From the NCBI GenBank assembly GCA_035578905.1, contig JAQJVL010000532.1, forward strand, positions 124,001-188,000: a stretch of DNA of 64,000 bases. The letters run 5' to 3'. This stretch comes from Stictocephala bisonia. Taxonomy: Eukaryota; Arthropoda; Insecta; Hemiptera; Membracidae. Made by a program: the position numbers and the translations under genes. Of this stretch, positions 23,301 through 35,805 are shown one piece after another (positions within the stretch are counted from its first letter, which is position 1; each line of letters opens with the position of its first letter). The notes beneath the pieces are model-generated. The model had not been told where the DNA came from, ran no database searches, and saw only the letters and a program-made list of their open reading frames with translations.

Positions 23301-23490
23301 CAAACCAAATCAAAACAAAATGTATTATTTGTTAAAAATGATGTAAAATATTACAAAGGGGTAATATTTTATCTTAATTAAAAATAATTCATCTTAAATA
23401 AAACACACTAAGAGATTAGAGAAAATATTCCTCCTAGATCTCAAATCACCATTGTTCACAACTTAACTACAATACCAGTCTTCTCAAAAC

Positions 23491-23541
23491 AGAAGAAACA
23501 GTGGCCGTAAGAAAGCGACCTCTATTTTTTTCTGTGTTACA
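23491..23541 (+). mobile_element. Family A MITE, right end only
   Basis: ACAGTGGCCGTAAGAAAGCG followed by ACCTCTATTTTTTTCTGTG. Confidence 0.55.
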
Positions 23542-23599
23542 CGAGTGTAGAATTAGCGTGATGGCCTGTGTTGGTTACTAATTAATTTAGTTCAATGTA

Positions 23600-23900
23600 T
23601 GTTTAGATAGGCGAATTTATTAATGGCCTAAAAGTCAGGTCAACAAAGAGACCTGTAGTTTAATGTAGAATCTAATCCACGTATTATTGGTCTGATTTTC
23701 AGGTACACGCTTGCAACTGACAAGCCTGATATTCCGTTCTCTTTCCTGAACAATATCCACAACCTGTCTTCCATCGGATACGGACAATGCAGAAGACTTC
23801 TCTAGATGTGTCCACGTCGATGGCAACCATTGAGACTACAATCTTCACAACACTATCCCAAAGTAGCTGGGTTACAACACTGCGCTACTAGTGCCGATAC
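23600..23900 (+). mobile_element. Family F repeat, forward copy
   Basis: GTGTCCACGTCGATGGCAAC and GTTACAACACTGCGCTACTA are shared with 9466-9880. Non-coding. Confidence 0.6.
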
Positions 23901-24079
23901 GAACATGAACCAAAAGTAACAACAAATATATACATTTCAAATTAAAATATAGCTTTAGAAAGCCCAGTTCAATTGTATTACTATTGTGGTGCTAATACAG
24001 TGTTTGAAAAGACCCACTCGAGATACAAATAGGCCTTTGGCATAGCACTACACACGTATCATTGGTTCTTCCCACAGAT

Positions 24080-24440
24080 TCCCCCCTTGATGTGAAGTGC
24101 CCTACTTGATGGCCTGGAGCTACTTCATCCCCATAATTACATGCTAAAAGACTCCTCCGCCCGGCTCACTACCCCAAACTATTTATTTGCCCAAGGCGCT
24201 AATGACGAATTTCGACATCCTCTCGAGTTCCTAGATCAAAGATATGTGGCAACAGGGGGTGCAAAAACTAATGTTAGTTCGAAGGGTTGTGTGTTGTAAG
24301 TCACCCCTCGGAGGACGGGGGTGGAACTCCTAGGAGTAGTTGGACTGGCAGCGCTCCCCATCCATCTGCCGCCCTAGACTACGGCCATTCACCTATTAGT
24401 GATACTACACGCCTAATCACCGGGTTCACACATACATTAC
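24080..24440. other. GC-richer unique block in intron 2
   Basis: Apparently single-copy. It contains AGATCAAAGAT (a TCF/LEF-type core) near 24233. No coding similarity. Regulatory potential is conjecture. Confidence 0.25.
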
Positions 24441-25381
24441 CATGGCCATCACTGAGGTAAGTCGTATAAAAAGGTACTGCCATAAGATTTAAGTTAGGGT
24501 GTCTTCAAGTTATACAAGTATTGGTTTTCAAGATTAATGTGCTGATGACAAAATTCAAAACAATTTCTTTATTGACTTGTTATGTTGTTTTAATACCTAC
24601 ACGGAGAGCTATCTTTATGGATAGCTACATAAAGTGGCTAGGTCCATAACTCAGTAAGAAACTGTATGATATAGTTAACTAAAATGTTGAGGTACAAACC
24701 AACCAGTGTAAAGTAATATTTGGTAAAAATTAGCTGTCGCAAACATAAATTTAGTATAATTAATGGCACTTTAGTAATCACCAAGACTGCCCATTTACAC
24801 CGCACTGTGTAATGGTTAAGTTATGTTATTATACTGTATTGCAAATTTCTTTTTACCTTTAGATAATTATTTCCTGGCCGAAAAGTTGCTTGCGACAATC
24901 AAAATACATTAATACAAGTATATTTTACAATATAATAACCTAACCTAACCCAAACTGCCACGGCGCGATGTAAGTAGATGACCAAAAATCGCTATTTCCT
25001 CACTGGAAATTGTTTACACCTTAATTTTAACTATTGTTACTATCCCAAAATTGCATTGTCAAAGTATAAGAATATTTAAGATTGTCTAAATAATAATATA
25101 ATCAAGAGTAATGGTAGAGAATAACCACGATTTGTTTTCAGGATTTATAGCATAAACAATTTTCGTATCATTATGTTGGTGGTAAAAACGCAGCTCAATT
25201 TCCAAATAGATTCCATAGAGTTTAGGTAATGTAGAGTCAAGCTACAAAGTCATCAATCTCTATGAGAAGGCCGGCGGTCTGGGGAGGAAATGGTACATTT
25301 GACAATTGGCTGAGTCAGAGGGCGTGCCAGAGGTTAGCGCGGTTCGCACGGTCCAGAAGGACGTCTGTCACGGCCACTCCT

Positions 25382-25603
25382 CTGTCTCGAGCCAAATATA
25401 GATCGACTACTGTCACAGTCTCGTCCGTAAGTTCTCCCATCGATTTACACTCGACTGTCTCGAGCCAAATATAGATCGACTACTGTCACATTCTCGTCCG
25501 TACGTTCTCCCATCGATTTACAATCGACTGTCTCGAGCCAAACATAGATCGACTACACTGTCACAATATCGTCCGTAGGTCCTCCCATCGATTTACAAAG
25601 GAC
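25382..25603. repeat. 73-bp tandem repeat, three copies
   Basis: Units begin CTGTCTCGAGCC at 25382, 25455 and 25528 and end CCCATCGATTTACA. The third unit is the most diverged. Confidence 0.85.
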
Positions 25604-26820
25604 TGCAGTGATAACATTTTTAATAACTTCTTCCATTATTTATTATTTGGACACCGATTGTAGAGATAAGGGCGAATATAAGGATCGAATGAGTGATTAT
25701 ATTCATGCCGACGTCGTCCACCGACGACATCATGTTGAAAAGCTATTACTGTGTGTTCATGTTGAATGCATGCCACTTGACCATTCCATAAACAATGATG
25801 GAATGTGACACTGAAAGAGCATAGTTGTTTATGACAAATGTTGTTACCTTTTTTATCTTCGCCGAATTATGGCGCCAACTCTGACACGATTGTCTGTGAG
25901 ACAATAAACGCATGTGGACCAGTCCCACAGTTCGACTGTGGATTCCATCGGAACAGTCTCGATTTTAGACACTCTTGTCCCGATACTTCGATTGCTAAAG
26001 CAAATTTTTATTTTAGAGAGGATCATTAAAAAAAGCCTGACCCAACACGCACAATTTTATGCATAAAATAAATTCTACTAATTAATTTGTTTATTAAAAT
26101 TTTACTCATAAAAAGTTGTGCCTTTTTTTAAATTTATAGTATTTCACTCTTTATTTTGAGTTACCAACCAGAGCCACTGAACTAGATTTGGCCGCTGTGA
26201 AACGCGAAAAAATGTCGTCGTCCTATCTTCCGGGGGGGGGGGGGGAAGTGTCCAGAAACCCTGATTGTACTGTTCCATTTTCCTCCCCTAAATAAAAGGT
26301 GGTAGTCCTGAGTGAACTTTCGACGAAATTCTCAGTGTAAACGGGTCTTCACGACGGACTACCATAAATGCCATCACACAGAGGCAAGTAATAGGCAAGC
26401 CGGGACGTCCCGTTGAAACGTTAGTCACAAAAACTACTTTAACACCGACAGTTGTTGTACATTTAAATTCAATTTGCTTCGGTCTTCCAAGCAATAAAGC
26501 AACTGTGTAAAAAGTAATAATACCAAAATTGTATTGAACCAGCACAAGCAAATCAACGTTATGACGCCAGAAAAAACCACCTTCACACAAAACGAGAACG
26601 AAACAATGCTAAATAAATTAATTACTTCAACACAAAGCACCAGAAAAACAACAACATTGCCCTTCTGAGCAATGAAATTATGAATAAAGCAAAGGGGCCA
26701 GGGATGCTACAATGGTGGTTGGGTGCTTTTATTAGAAACAATTATGAATAAATTAAACATTAAACTTTAGACCTAAAGACAATTCTGACACTAGTTGCGC
26801 AACGCTGTACAGTTACAGAT

Positions 26821-27245
26821 AGGGATGGCAACGATATATAACGATAAATAGGTTTCGACATGTCGATATATTAGTATCGATATTTTCTTTCGATAATATC
26901 GGTCATATCGATATTTTAGTCTGATATATCATATAACTAAATATTGTCGTTATTCTCTAAACCTTAAAATCATTACGATTCGAAAAAAAAACATTTAAAT
27001 TGCCTCTTACGCGTACAAAACATGCGTTGAAATAATAAAGTAACTTTATTTAGTATTTTTACACGAGATTAACGCAATAAAATGAAGTTTGGTGAATTAA
27101 TTTGTTTAATTTTTAGTGTTTATAAGAAGCCTATTGGGATTTTATATGTGAGCAAACAACAAAAATGTTATTACATTATTCTTTTATAATCAACATAATA
27201 ATAAAAGGTATAATTATTCTTATTATGCATTTTTTTCATTCAACA
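26821..27245 (+). mobile_element. Family E hAT-like element, 3'-truncated
   Basis: It begins TAGGGATGGCAACGATATAT and shares GAATTAATTTGTTTAATTTT plus TAGTGTTTAT with 20696-21344. The right TIR is absent. Confidence 0.6.
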
Positions 27246-27284
27246 TCACAGACCACGACGTATATAAGAATAACGCCCGCTCAA

Positions 27285-27500
27285 TGGTTGCAATCGCCGT
27301 GAACACAACTAAAGAAGTCTGGGATGTTCATGTTGGGTGATTCAAATTCTCCGTAAAGCTGTATGTTTCTTAGTAACCCTGAGGAACAGTCGACCTTAGT
27401 TTAGTTAGTAACAATGACTCGTTCATCTAGACTCATTCGCCTGTCTTATTCTCCCATATCTAAGATCGGCGCATTACCAATGAATAATAATAATGAACAT
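27285..27500 (-). mobile_element. Family F repeat, reverse copy
   Basis: AAGAAGTCTGGGATGTTCAT at one end and CTAAGATCGGCGCATTACCA at the other. Confidence 0.55.
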
Positions 27501-27959
27501 CCGAGGATCGTCGTACTTCCCCAACAAACTCACAGGTCATAAAATGGAAACAGCTCATATTGTAAAAATTACAATGAATGCATTTACAAACAAACATGAA
27601 GCTCTTAAATAATGACAAGGCCGCAAGTAATACCTAATTAAAGTACAATATCTAATCCAATAAATTTCCCTTAATTAACTTGGGAAATACAAACTAAATT
27701 ATTATGATATGTGAAGATAAACATGTTATTTTTGTAAACATTTGATCAGCCTTATTTAAAACATTTTTGCATGTTTTAAAACATGTTACACGTTCCCGCA
27801 TCGAGTCGGTAAGGATCAAAAGAAACCTTAAACTTGTGGCATGTATCAAGTTACAACAGCGTTTGAACAATTTCTGTCTATAGCCGTGGCATTTCAAACG
27901 TTGTTGAGGTACAACGGTCCAAACCCCTGTGGCAAATTTAAGCGAACTTCAAAAACATT

Positions 27960-28205
27960 ATGGAAGGGGATGCGTAATCCGTGACAGTGTACGGACACCC
28001 TGTCCTGTTGCTAAGGCGCTGGCTTGCCACGGTGCCGGTCCGGGTTCGATTCCCAATGTGACCACTGATAGATTTTGCCCTGCCGCTCCCGTGGTTCGGA
28101 AGTCACGTAAAGCCGTTGGTCCCTAGGTTAAGTGTTAGAGAGGGCTCCTTAGCCCTAACTTCGCCTGGTAAAATAAGACAAACTTTAACTTTTAACTTTA
28201 ACCCT
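27960..28205 (+). mobile_element. tRNA-derived SINE with LINE-like 3' tail
   Basis: TTGCTAAGGCGCTGGC (A-box region, near 28009) and GGTTCGATTCCC (perfect B box, near 28042) show a tRNA-derived head. The body runs to GTTAGAGAGG, then a hairpin GGGCT-CCTT-AGCCC at 28142-28155, then TAACTTCGCC and a short TTTAAC-repeat tail. The hairpin region closely matches the 3' end of the LINE at 54710-56016. The tRNA fold is not complete, so this is not a functional tRNA gene. Confidence 0.8.
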
Positions 28206-28417
28206 GTGAGTCGTGTGGTTAGTCAGTTTGAGCTAATAATGAAAATTGAAAAAAAGGAACAAGAAACATAAAACGAAACTACTACCATTTATTCGAAACT
28301 CGTCCGACAAAAGGTCCCCATCATCACGTTCAAATCACCTAGCATATCACTTTCACTGTATAACTTGGAGCTAGTATAGACTCGCATCCAATATTGTCTT
28401 TTAGCACGGTTTTCTTT

Positions 28418-28915
28418 AACTTTCTTCCATATGCGTTAGCATAGAGAAAGTATTATGATCGCAAAAAAATGTTTTTTTCACAAGTTGGTCTAAAATTCTA
28501 TTTTAGGGTCCCCCGAACCCAAAAAGGTGTTTTTTTCGAAGAAGATTTTTGGTGTCTGTCTGTCTGTTTGTATGTGCACTTCGCTAGAGACCAAACAGAT
28601 GGATCAATTTTTATATCCAGACCATTTATTCACCTTTGTAAATTTTTTATTTTTTTAAATTTTTATGGCCCAAAAATACACAAAAATAGAATTTTCGCAA
28701 AAACGGCTGAAACGATTTTGATTAACTTTTCAGGAGAGATGTGACTTACAATTTAAAATATTTTAGTAAAAAACCGCATACCTCTAACTCGAATAGTTTT
28801 TTAGTTATGACAAAAACATATTTGGGAATCAAACTGGTAATTTTCAATTTTTGTATTAATTAGTGTTTAAAATAGGGGAAAGTTTGTACCAATTCTTTAA
28901 CACCATTTATTTTTA
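28418..28915 (+). mobile_element. Family B repeat, copy 3
   Basis: The terminal palindrome ACTTTCTTCC..GCGTTAGC..GAGAAAGT is followed by GGTCCCCCGAACCCAAAAAG and GAGACCAAACAGATGGATCA. It ends CACCATTTATTTTT. Confidence 0.75.
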
Positions 28916-29399
28916 ATTCACAATAAACAAGCAAGCTGCAACATAATCTTGTTGTGTCGCCATCATGACTGAGTCTAAAACAGTTGTTTAAACGTCAAAA
29001 GTGTTCGGTTTTCAAAACACGAACATATGTTTTATAAACTTGTTACATAGTGTAATGCTAGCTTAGTTCTCTGGACGAGCTGAAGGAACTTTGTTCGGCC
29101 CACACTGATGTTTGCCCACAAGAAATGAATGGGCGAGCCAATCCACTGAGTCACTCATTGTCTTGTCAAAGTACATCAATTGCATCACAGGCTTCAAAAT
29201 ACCAGCTGCTTACCCAAACATTTACCCATCTGAGTAGCCTACATTCTTAGCTTTTAAAATGTTGTGCAATAGAATGATTAAGCTCACTAATTTTGGGGCA
29301 TTGCGATTCTAATGTCAATCCTAACACACGTTCTAATATAATTCAGAAAATAAGTTTAATATTTTACTAGCATAAATTAACGAATCATCAACTTTCGTC

Positions 29400-29890
29400 C
29401 TGCCCGTCTACAGAATTCTGTCAAAATTGACGTAAACGTGCACTAAAAATTGACGGAATTCTGACAAAATATACGTAGTAATGACAATAGATGCAATTCT
29501 GTAAACATTAACAAAGACATGCAATGACTATCTGTCAAAATTGACATTAACGTGCACTGCCAATCTATATAATTCTACCAAAATTGATGTAGCTTTTTGC
29601 ATTGAAATCGATGCAATTCCTTCAAACGGTCATTCGCCGGTCTCAGTCTCAGCGATACTACTGAGGATTCCACATACATGGGTGTAAAGTCTGGTTATCT
29701 TGTACATAATCTATATTTTGCGGTTGTCACAGGAAAATATAGATTCTAGTTATGACAACGGCCGCTTAAGTCTAAGTTCTAAGATTCAATTCCTTAAAAT
29801 TGACGCAACCGTGCAATGAAATCGATTAAATTCTGGCAAAACTTACGTAGTCGTGCACTGGCAATCAATGCAATTAGTTCAAAAATACGA
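29400..29890. repeat. Degenerate short-period repeat
   Basis: Variants of AATTCTGTCAAAATTGACGT and ACGTGCACTG recur irregularly at roughly 45-60 bp in 29405-29625 and again in 29790-29890. It is an old tandem array with a unique insert. Confidence 0.55.
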
Positions 29891-29986
29891 ATTAATATTG
29901 CAATGGTTTCAGATTATAGATTATAATGTAATTTGACGTGTCTTTGCCAGATCAGTGCTTGTAAGGCGTATTTGACAATGAAATAA

Positions 29987-30868
29987 ATAACTGTATTGCT
30001 TCATGTGAATACTGTACTGTTGGAGCAAATAACTGTATTGCTTCATGCGACTACTGTACTGTTGGAGCAAATAACTGTATTGCTTCATGCGACTACTGTA
30101 CTGTTGGAGCAAATAACTGTATTGCTTCATGCGACTACTGTACTGTTGGAGCAAATAACTGTATTGCTTCATGCGACTACTGTACTGTTGGAGCAAATAA
30201 CTGTATTGCTTCATGCGACTACTGTACTGTTGGAGCAAATAACTGTATTGCTTCATGCGACTACTGTACTGTTGGAGCAAATAACTGTATTGCTTCATGC
30301 GACTACTGTACTGTTGGAGCAAATAACTGTAATGCTTCATGCGACTACTGTACTGTTGGAGCAAATAACGGTTTTGCTTCATGCGACTACTGTACTGTTG
30401 GAGCAAATAACGGTTTTGCTTCATGCGACTACTGTACTGTTGGAGCAAATAACTGTATTGCTTCATGCGACTACTGTACTGTTGGAGCAAATAACTGTAT
30501 TGCTTCATGCGACTACTGTACTGTTGGAGCAAATAACTGTATTGCTTCATGCGACTACTGTACTGTTGGAGCAAATAACTGTATTGCTTCATGCGACTAC
30601 TGTACTGTTGGAGCAAATAACTGTATTGCTTCATGCGACTACTGTACTGTTGGAGCAAATAACTGTATTGCTTCATGCGACTACTGTACTGTTGGAGCAA
30701 TTAACGGTTTTGCTTCATGCGACTACTGTACTGTTGGAGCAAATAACTGTATTGCTTCATGCGACTACTGTACTTTTGGAGCAAATAACTGTATTGCTTC
30801 ATGCGACTACTGTACTGTTGGAGCAAATAACGGTTTTGCTTCATGTGACTACTGTACTGTTGGAGCAA
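29987..30868. repeat. 42-bp tandem array, exactly 21 units
   Basis: 882 bp, equal to 21 x 42 with no indels. The unit begins ATAACTGTATTGCTTCATGC and ends TGTTGGAGCAA. Variants are few (CTGTATT to CGGTTTT in several units, GCGAC to GTGAC in the last). Because 42 is divisible by three and the unit lacks stops in some frames, both strands stay open (14-residue repeats). There is no start context, splice signal or composition to support a protein. Confidence 0.95.
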
Positions 30869-31517
30869 ACTTCTGCTCATTTCTTCCTCCACTACACTTG
30901 TCGTTTCACTAACACAAGTTTCTTTGTAAGAATTTATTAGGCCTTCGTATTTAACAACTTTAATGCTCCACATATTATTGTTTTATGAATATATTATTTA
31001 AATCATTCACTAAAGCATTCTTTACATGGTATGTATTTTATAGTAGATATATAAAACGGATGTCTGCCCAAATTACATAACATTAGGAAGAAACTTTTGG
31101 CAATCTAAGATTTTTTCTTATCACAGTAAAATAACAATAAACATTGGCCCTTTCCATTTTAATTATAATAAAAATAATGGTTAATGTCTATTACTCGATT
31201 GATTACATCTTCGTACGCACGCGATACCGAGTTCTGGTAGTAACAAACAATGTACGGTGCTAAACAGCAATTAGTTAACAAATACCGCGCAAATTGGCCA
31301 AGAAGGGGGCCACGTCACGTGACAATGAACGGCCACTGATGTAGTTACAACATCAGTGTGGACTCCATTGTATGGCAAGGAATGTTCCTAGTATTACGAA
31401 ATGCCTAATTTAGGAGTAAACGCCTTTTTTTGCTTTCTAAGCCACTGGCAATTTTTTTAAAGGTATTCTAAAGTTGTTGCGGGACAACAGCCCAAACCCA
31501 TTTGTTAAAATGAGGGG

Positions 31518-31592
31518 ACCTCCCCGGATTTGAATCCACGACTTTGTGCTTTAGAGGCAGAAGTGCTAACAACTAGGGTAGAAAGGGGCCTA
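31518..31592 (-). mobile_element. tRNA-like SINE head
   Basis: On the minus strand GGATTCAAATCC (31537-31526) is a B box and GTTAGCACTTCTGCC an A-box region, about 40 bp apart. No clear acceptor stem. Probably a SINE fragment rather than a tRNA gene. Confidence 0.45.
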
Positions 31593-31649
31593 ACTAAAGT
31601 GTTCAAGTTGTTTTCAACATTAGCTAGATCTACTTTGTTTTCGTCTTGA

Positions 31650-31912
31650 CATACACTACTCGATTTAACCAACTAACACTCAATGGAGTACATCCTCGAT
31701 TTAACGGATCCTGATTTAACGGAATCTGGATTTAACGGACAGTTTACATGTGTATTGCACAATCTCAATTGCTATAAATTGGGCACTGAAGGGATTTGAA
31801 TAAAAAAATTTTTTTAATCAAAACCCCATACCAGGTTGGGGTAAATTCACCTTGATTTAACGGATTTATTGAGCCTGCCCCATTCGTCTGTTAAATCGAA
31901 AGTTTACTGTAC
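31650..31912. mobile_element. Possible pogo/Tc1-like MITE
   Basis: The right end read inward is TACAGTAAACTTTCGATTTA, like pogo-group termini beside a TA. The left side has CTACTCGATTTAACC and a triple GATTTAACGGA. The left boundary is uncertain. Confidence 0.4.
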
Positions 31913-31919
31913 AATACTT

Positions 31920-33690
31920 CTTTTAGTAACAAAACGTATATTACGATTCTCTAAACGCAACCAAGTTTCCACTTAGTCGCATAGGCAACATTTGTTCAAG
32001 TTGTAACCTGTCTACACATAACCTTTGGTAGGTACTACAAAAAGCAGTCCTTGGAACATGAAGGACCCTCGGGATAAAGGGAGGATTATTATTTAATCAA
32101 TAACGGGAAGGAAGGATGTCCCAGAGTCACGGTGAGTGGCCCGGCCAAGAACAACTGCACTTCCGAGTTCACGGTTGGTGGCTTGGGAACGCCAGGAGCG
32201 TCATCTGCGCCTCCGTCTCGGGCCACAGACTTTCTACGCTCTACCTACGGGACTCTTTTCACAGTGTTGTTCACTTCAAGTACGACTTAATTTCAACTGA
32301 CGTTTTCTTCAATATTCAATTGTTTATAAATAGATTTTAACGATGTTATAAACTATTTGAGAAACTATCGTGATAAAAGAACCATCGTGATATATTGTAA
32401 TTACTAACTCAAGCAGTTGTTGGTAATCGGGAGGGGGGGTGATGATTGTTCGCGGAATATGACAAGTATAATTAAATCCAAAGTGCTTAAGAGAATACCT
32501 AAACTGAATTATGCAATTTTAACATACGTGTTCGTATTTCTCTTTATACAATAAAAAAACGTTGAGTTCACCTGTTCTAGAGTCGGACACAGCGTTCCTC
32601 ATTTGCCTAAAGCCACCAATAAACATAACCATCATCCAAAAATGGGGTCTTTTTTTAGAAAAGAATACCCACCTTTTTTTAGAAGAGGTTAGGTTGGGTG
32701 CTAGATTCATCTGTGTGAGTTCATTTGGCGTCGCAGGAACAAAGTTCATTTGGTCGACGCAATCTGGCAGGACATAACTTGTTCTGGCCTCCTGGATAAC
32801 AATAATGTATCTTTTTGTTCATTATAACATTTACTGAATCACAGTTATGTTTTGTCTTATTCCTATAGACAAATTTTCAAGACTGGGGATCCTCTTCTAA
32901 AAAATACCCCAAAACGGTATACAATTCGGGTATTTGTATACCAAAACGGTATACAAAACGGTATGCTATACAATTCACTTAACTGTATAGCACAATGTAT
33001 CTGGAGGTTTAATTTAATACAACATTTGGAAATGGGTCAATATTATGATATTTGAAGCAAAACATGAATAGAAGCATATCATTTCCCCATACAGTAATGA
33101 TTGATCCGATAGTGGCTGTGCCCAGACAGAGGAATAAACGGTCTTTGTGACTCACGCAGAGGCCCTTATCCTAATTGAGTACCGAATGTGGGCCAATTAT
33201 CAGTACAGGAGACCTGCGCTCCTCACGACCGCGTTTACTGAGGGGTTTCTACTGTACCACGAACTCGTCAGACCGATAGAAGGGATATGTGCACTACTAC
33301 AGCATTACGGTAGGTGAAGCCAAGTCTACACCTTTACAGTGGGGGATAGAACAACACCTCTATATTCTCAAAACCAAAATATTCGAGTTCCACAGGTTTC
33401 GTGTTCGCAGACGACGTACGACGTTCACTACGAACAATGGAGGTCTCGTGAGATCGAAGCTGTCGAAATGCGACCCAACAATGTGCAGTTGCTGCAGACA
33501 GTGACGCTCGAGTCAGCTGATCGGTGAGGTTGTCGACTGAGCCATTTAAACGGCATTGGCTACCACAATGGCATTTCCGCCACGCAATTGCGATTTGCGC
33601 AGAGAAATAATGAAACTTCAGGAACCCCTCGCCGATTCCAAATCAACTGAACTTCACCAGCCCATCATGTTTCACAGATTATTTAATTTC
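31920..33690. other. Intron 2 stretch, nothing firm
   Basis: A small cluster AAAACGGTATACAA occurs three times near 32910-32965. Otherwise unique sequence with only short chance frames. Confidence 0.35.
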
Positions 33691-33845
33691 ATTTAAAATT
33701 TTTTTAAATAAACATTCATTCGTCAGTTCACATGGGCCGACAGGCCTGTGCGTTAACTTCATTCAACGAGTGCTGACCGTTGGCTCAGTGGGGTTTCGAA
33801 CCTTGTACCATCCACAGCCACTAGCCACCACGCCGGCATTATCTG
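33690..33845 (-). mobile_element. tRNA-derived SINE, reverse copy
   Basis: On the minus strand it reads GGCGTGGTGGCTAGTGGCTG, then AAGGTTCGAAACCCCACTGA (B-box region), then GTTAACGCACAGGCCTGTCG. It matches the copy at 46441 throughout. Confidence 0.75.
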
Positions 33846-33914
33846 TGTTATCTGAGATATGGCTTTTATCTGTGTTCGAGAGTTACGACAACTCGCGTCG
33901 TCTGTAAAGTATGT

Positions 33915-34159
33915 CACAGAGAAAAAAGAAACAGATGTTGTTTTCCTATGGCTGCAGCGAATGCCTCAGTCTCAGTTATAAACAGATTACAAATAATGTA
34001 CACATTTACTGATGAAGTAATAATTACTACTTGTATCACAAAGACTTGAGGGGGGAGTAGGGATTACAAGATGGCAGCCCTTCCATATGCCTGGCAAACT
34101 GGAGAATTCACAACTCATTCGCATTATTAGATGCGACCTATGTTTCTTTCTTCTCTGTG
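33915..34159 (-). mobile_element. Family A MITE, full-length, reverse
   Basis: Left end CACAGAGAAAAAAGAAACAG and right end CTATGTTTCTTTCTTCTCTG form near-perfect inverted repeats. The interior matches the 1438-1681 copy. Confidence 0.8.
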
Positions 34160-35800
34160 ACTGTGCGTGATTGTTATTGATCTTGTTTAGGAATGCGTTT
34201 TCAACTGTCAGAACAATATCATCGTTTAATGTGGGTTATTAGGAAAGTTTACGTTATTAGAAAGTACGACATTTCTGTAAAAGTTCCGATGGAAAACTAT
34301 TTTTATACCAACGGTAAGAAGTCCCCTTCCGAACCAACCCCACTAGAATGAAGACAACAATGAACATCTATTGATTAAGACGTTTAATAATCCCAGAGCA
34401 ACGAGGCAGCTGGAGTCGGCGAACAGTATTTTGACTAAGACCCTAACCTCGAGACAGTTGGACCCTTATCTTATCGCTTCACCTTGCCGTGCCGGGGGTA
34501 GTTCCCGCGACATACGTGAAGTATGGACCTGACCCCTGACCGCAACCTCCGATATCGGGAACGTTAACCGGAGGGGTTGAAAGTTTGACACACGTGGTGG
34601 CAGTTAATTTAGGGGAATGTTGCGCATCAAAGAGGGGTGGCTCAGAGATGACTACTCCTATCTTCCATTATGTCTTCATCACACAAGAGCTGTTCTGACT
34701 GGAACGTCAATGACTGTAGACATCAAACTTGATTGGCACTCCGATTAATCTTAGTACTTCTTAAAATGTTACAAATACTCCTGAGAGAAGAAATGTTGAG
34801 AAATTATAATTTATTTACAGGTTTCGGTTGTTTTAGATGCACTATGCAAACAAAATCGAGGAAGAGATGATCGCCAAAAGTTAGGAGTATGGGTCTCGAT
34901 TTGTCAAGAAAGCAAAGCTCCACTACAGTGAAATATATTTCAATTTAAAAATAAAAGCTTGATCTGTAAACAAATTTCAACTACTTATGTCGACTCAGCG
35001 GTCTTTTAGTAAGCACAGAGAAAAAAAAATAAACAAGGTCTCTTTTAAATAATTTTCTCCTTCTTTTTTCGAGGCCCGAAAAAGGAATATTGCGAGCGGT
35101 TCTTTTTGGCGTTTAACAATCACGATCTCTATTACAGTGGATTGATGAAAGAATATACGGGGAAGAAGGCCGACCAACGACATACGGGCGCCTCGCTAAT
35201 GGAATAAAAACTAATAACACTGCCTGTGGATTGTGGTCCAGTTGTAAACAAAGCGTTTGATATGCCCCCTGGGAGCCTTTATTGGTACTAATTGTCCTAT
35301 GGAAAGATATCGTCATGACGGATCGAGGAGGGTCGTCCTATGCGTCATAAGGATATAAAGTTAATTAGGACTGTAAAAACGTAGTTTTATAAAATATTTT
35401 TGTGACATCATTGACACGTGCCGTTACTGATAAGTGAAAAAAATCAAACCCAAACACGACCAAAAGTGACGGACAAATTCTAAAGGACTCTTTCCTTTTA
35501 AAGGTCTTTTCCTCAGTTCAAAACTCTCTTGAAAGATTGACAGTTACAGTGTCAAAATTTGGTAAGAATTGCCAACTATAGTTTGAATCATGTCGAATAC
35601 CCCATCATATACAACAGTGGCGTAACTAGGGATGGAGGGGTTTTATTTCTTTAACAAAATTGTCAAATGTTCTATTCTAATTAACATTATCTATTTGCTG
35701 TTTGACACTCTAACAATTAACATTCACTCCTCATATTCGCCCATAACTCTACGATCAGCGTCTTAAAGATGATTAAAATGAATAAAAAAACATATTAAAC
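34160..35800. other. Intron 2 stretch with GC-richer blocks
   Basis: 34380-34640 contains the inverted copy of GGTCAGGGGTCAGGT (about 34531-34545). 35140-35340 holds forkhead- and Runx-like strings. 35015-35050 resembles a family A end (CACAGAGAAAAAAAAATAAA), and 35720-35790 is a family F fragment. No gene. Confidence 0.35.
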
Positions 35801-35805
35801 TAACC

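Noticed and set aside
26288..26640. Two overlapping hydrophobic minus-strand frames of 68 and 100 codons
   Set aside because: Low-complexity hydrophobic translation of AT/GT-rich DNA; no family resemblance and no splice or promoter context.
28005..28060. Possible tRNA gene
   Set aside because: The B box is perfect but the cloverleaf is incomplete and a LINE-type tail follows; it is the head of a SINE.
29921..30973. Long repetitive open frames on both strands (14-residue repeats)
   Set aside because: They lie wholly in a 42-bp tandem array. A period divisible by three keeps frames open on both strands, and there is no start context, splice site or flanking coding sequence.
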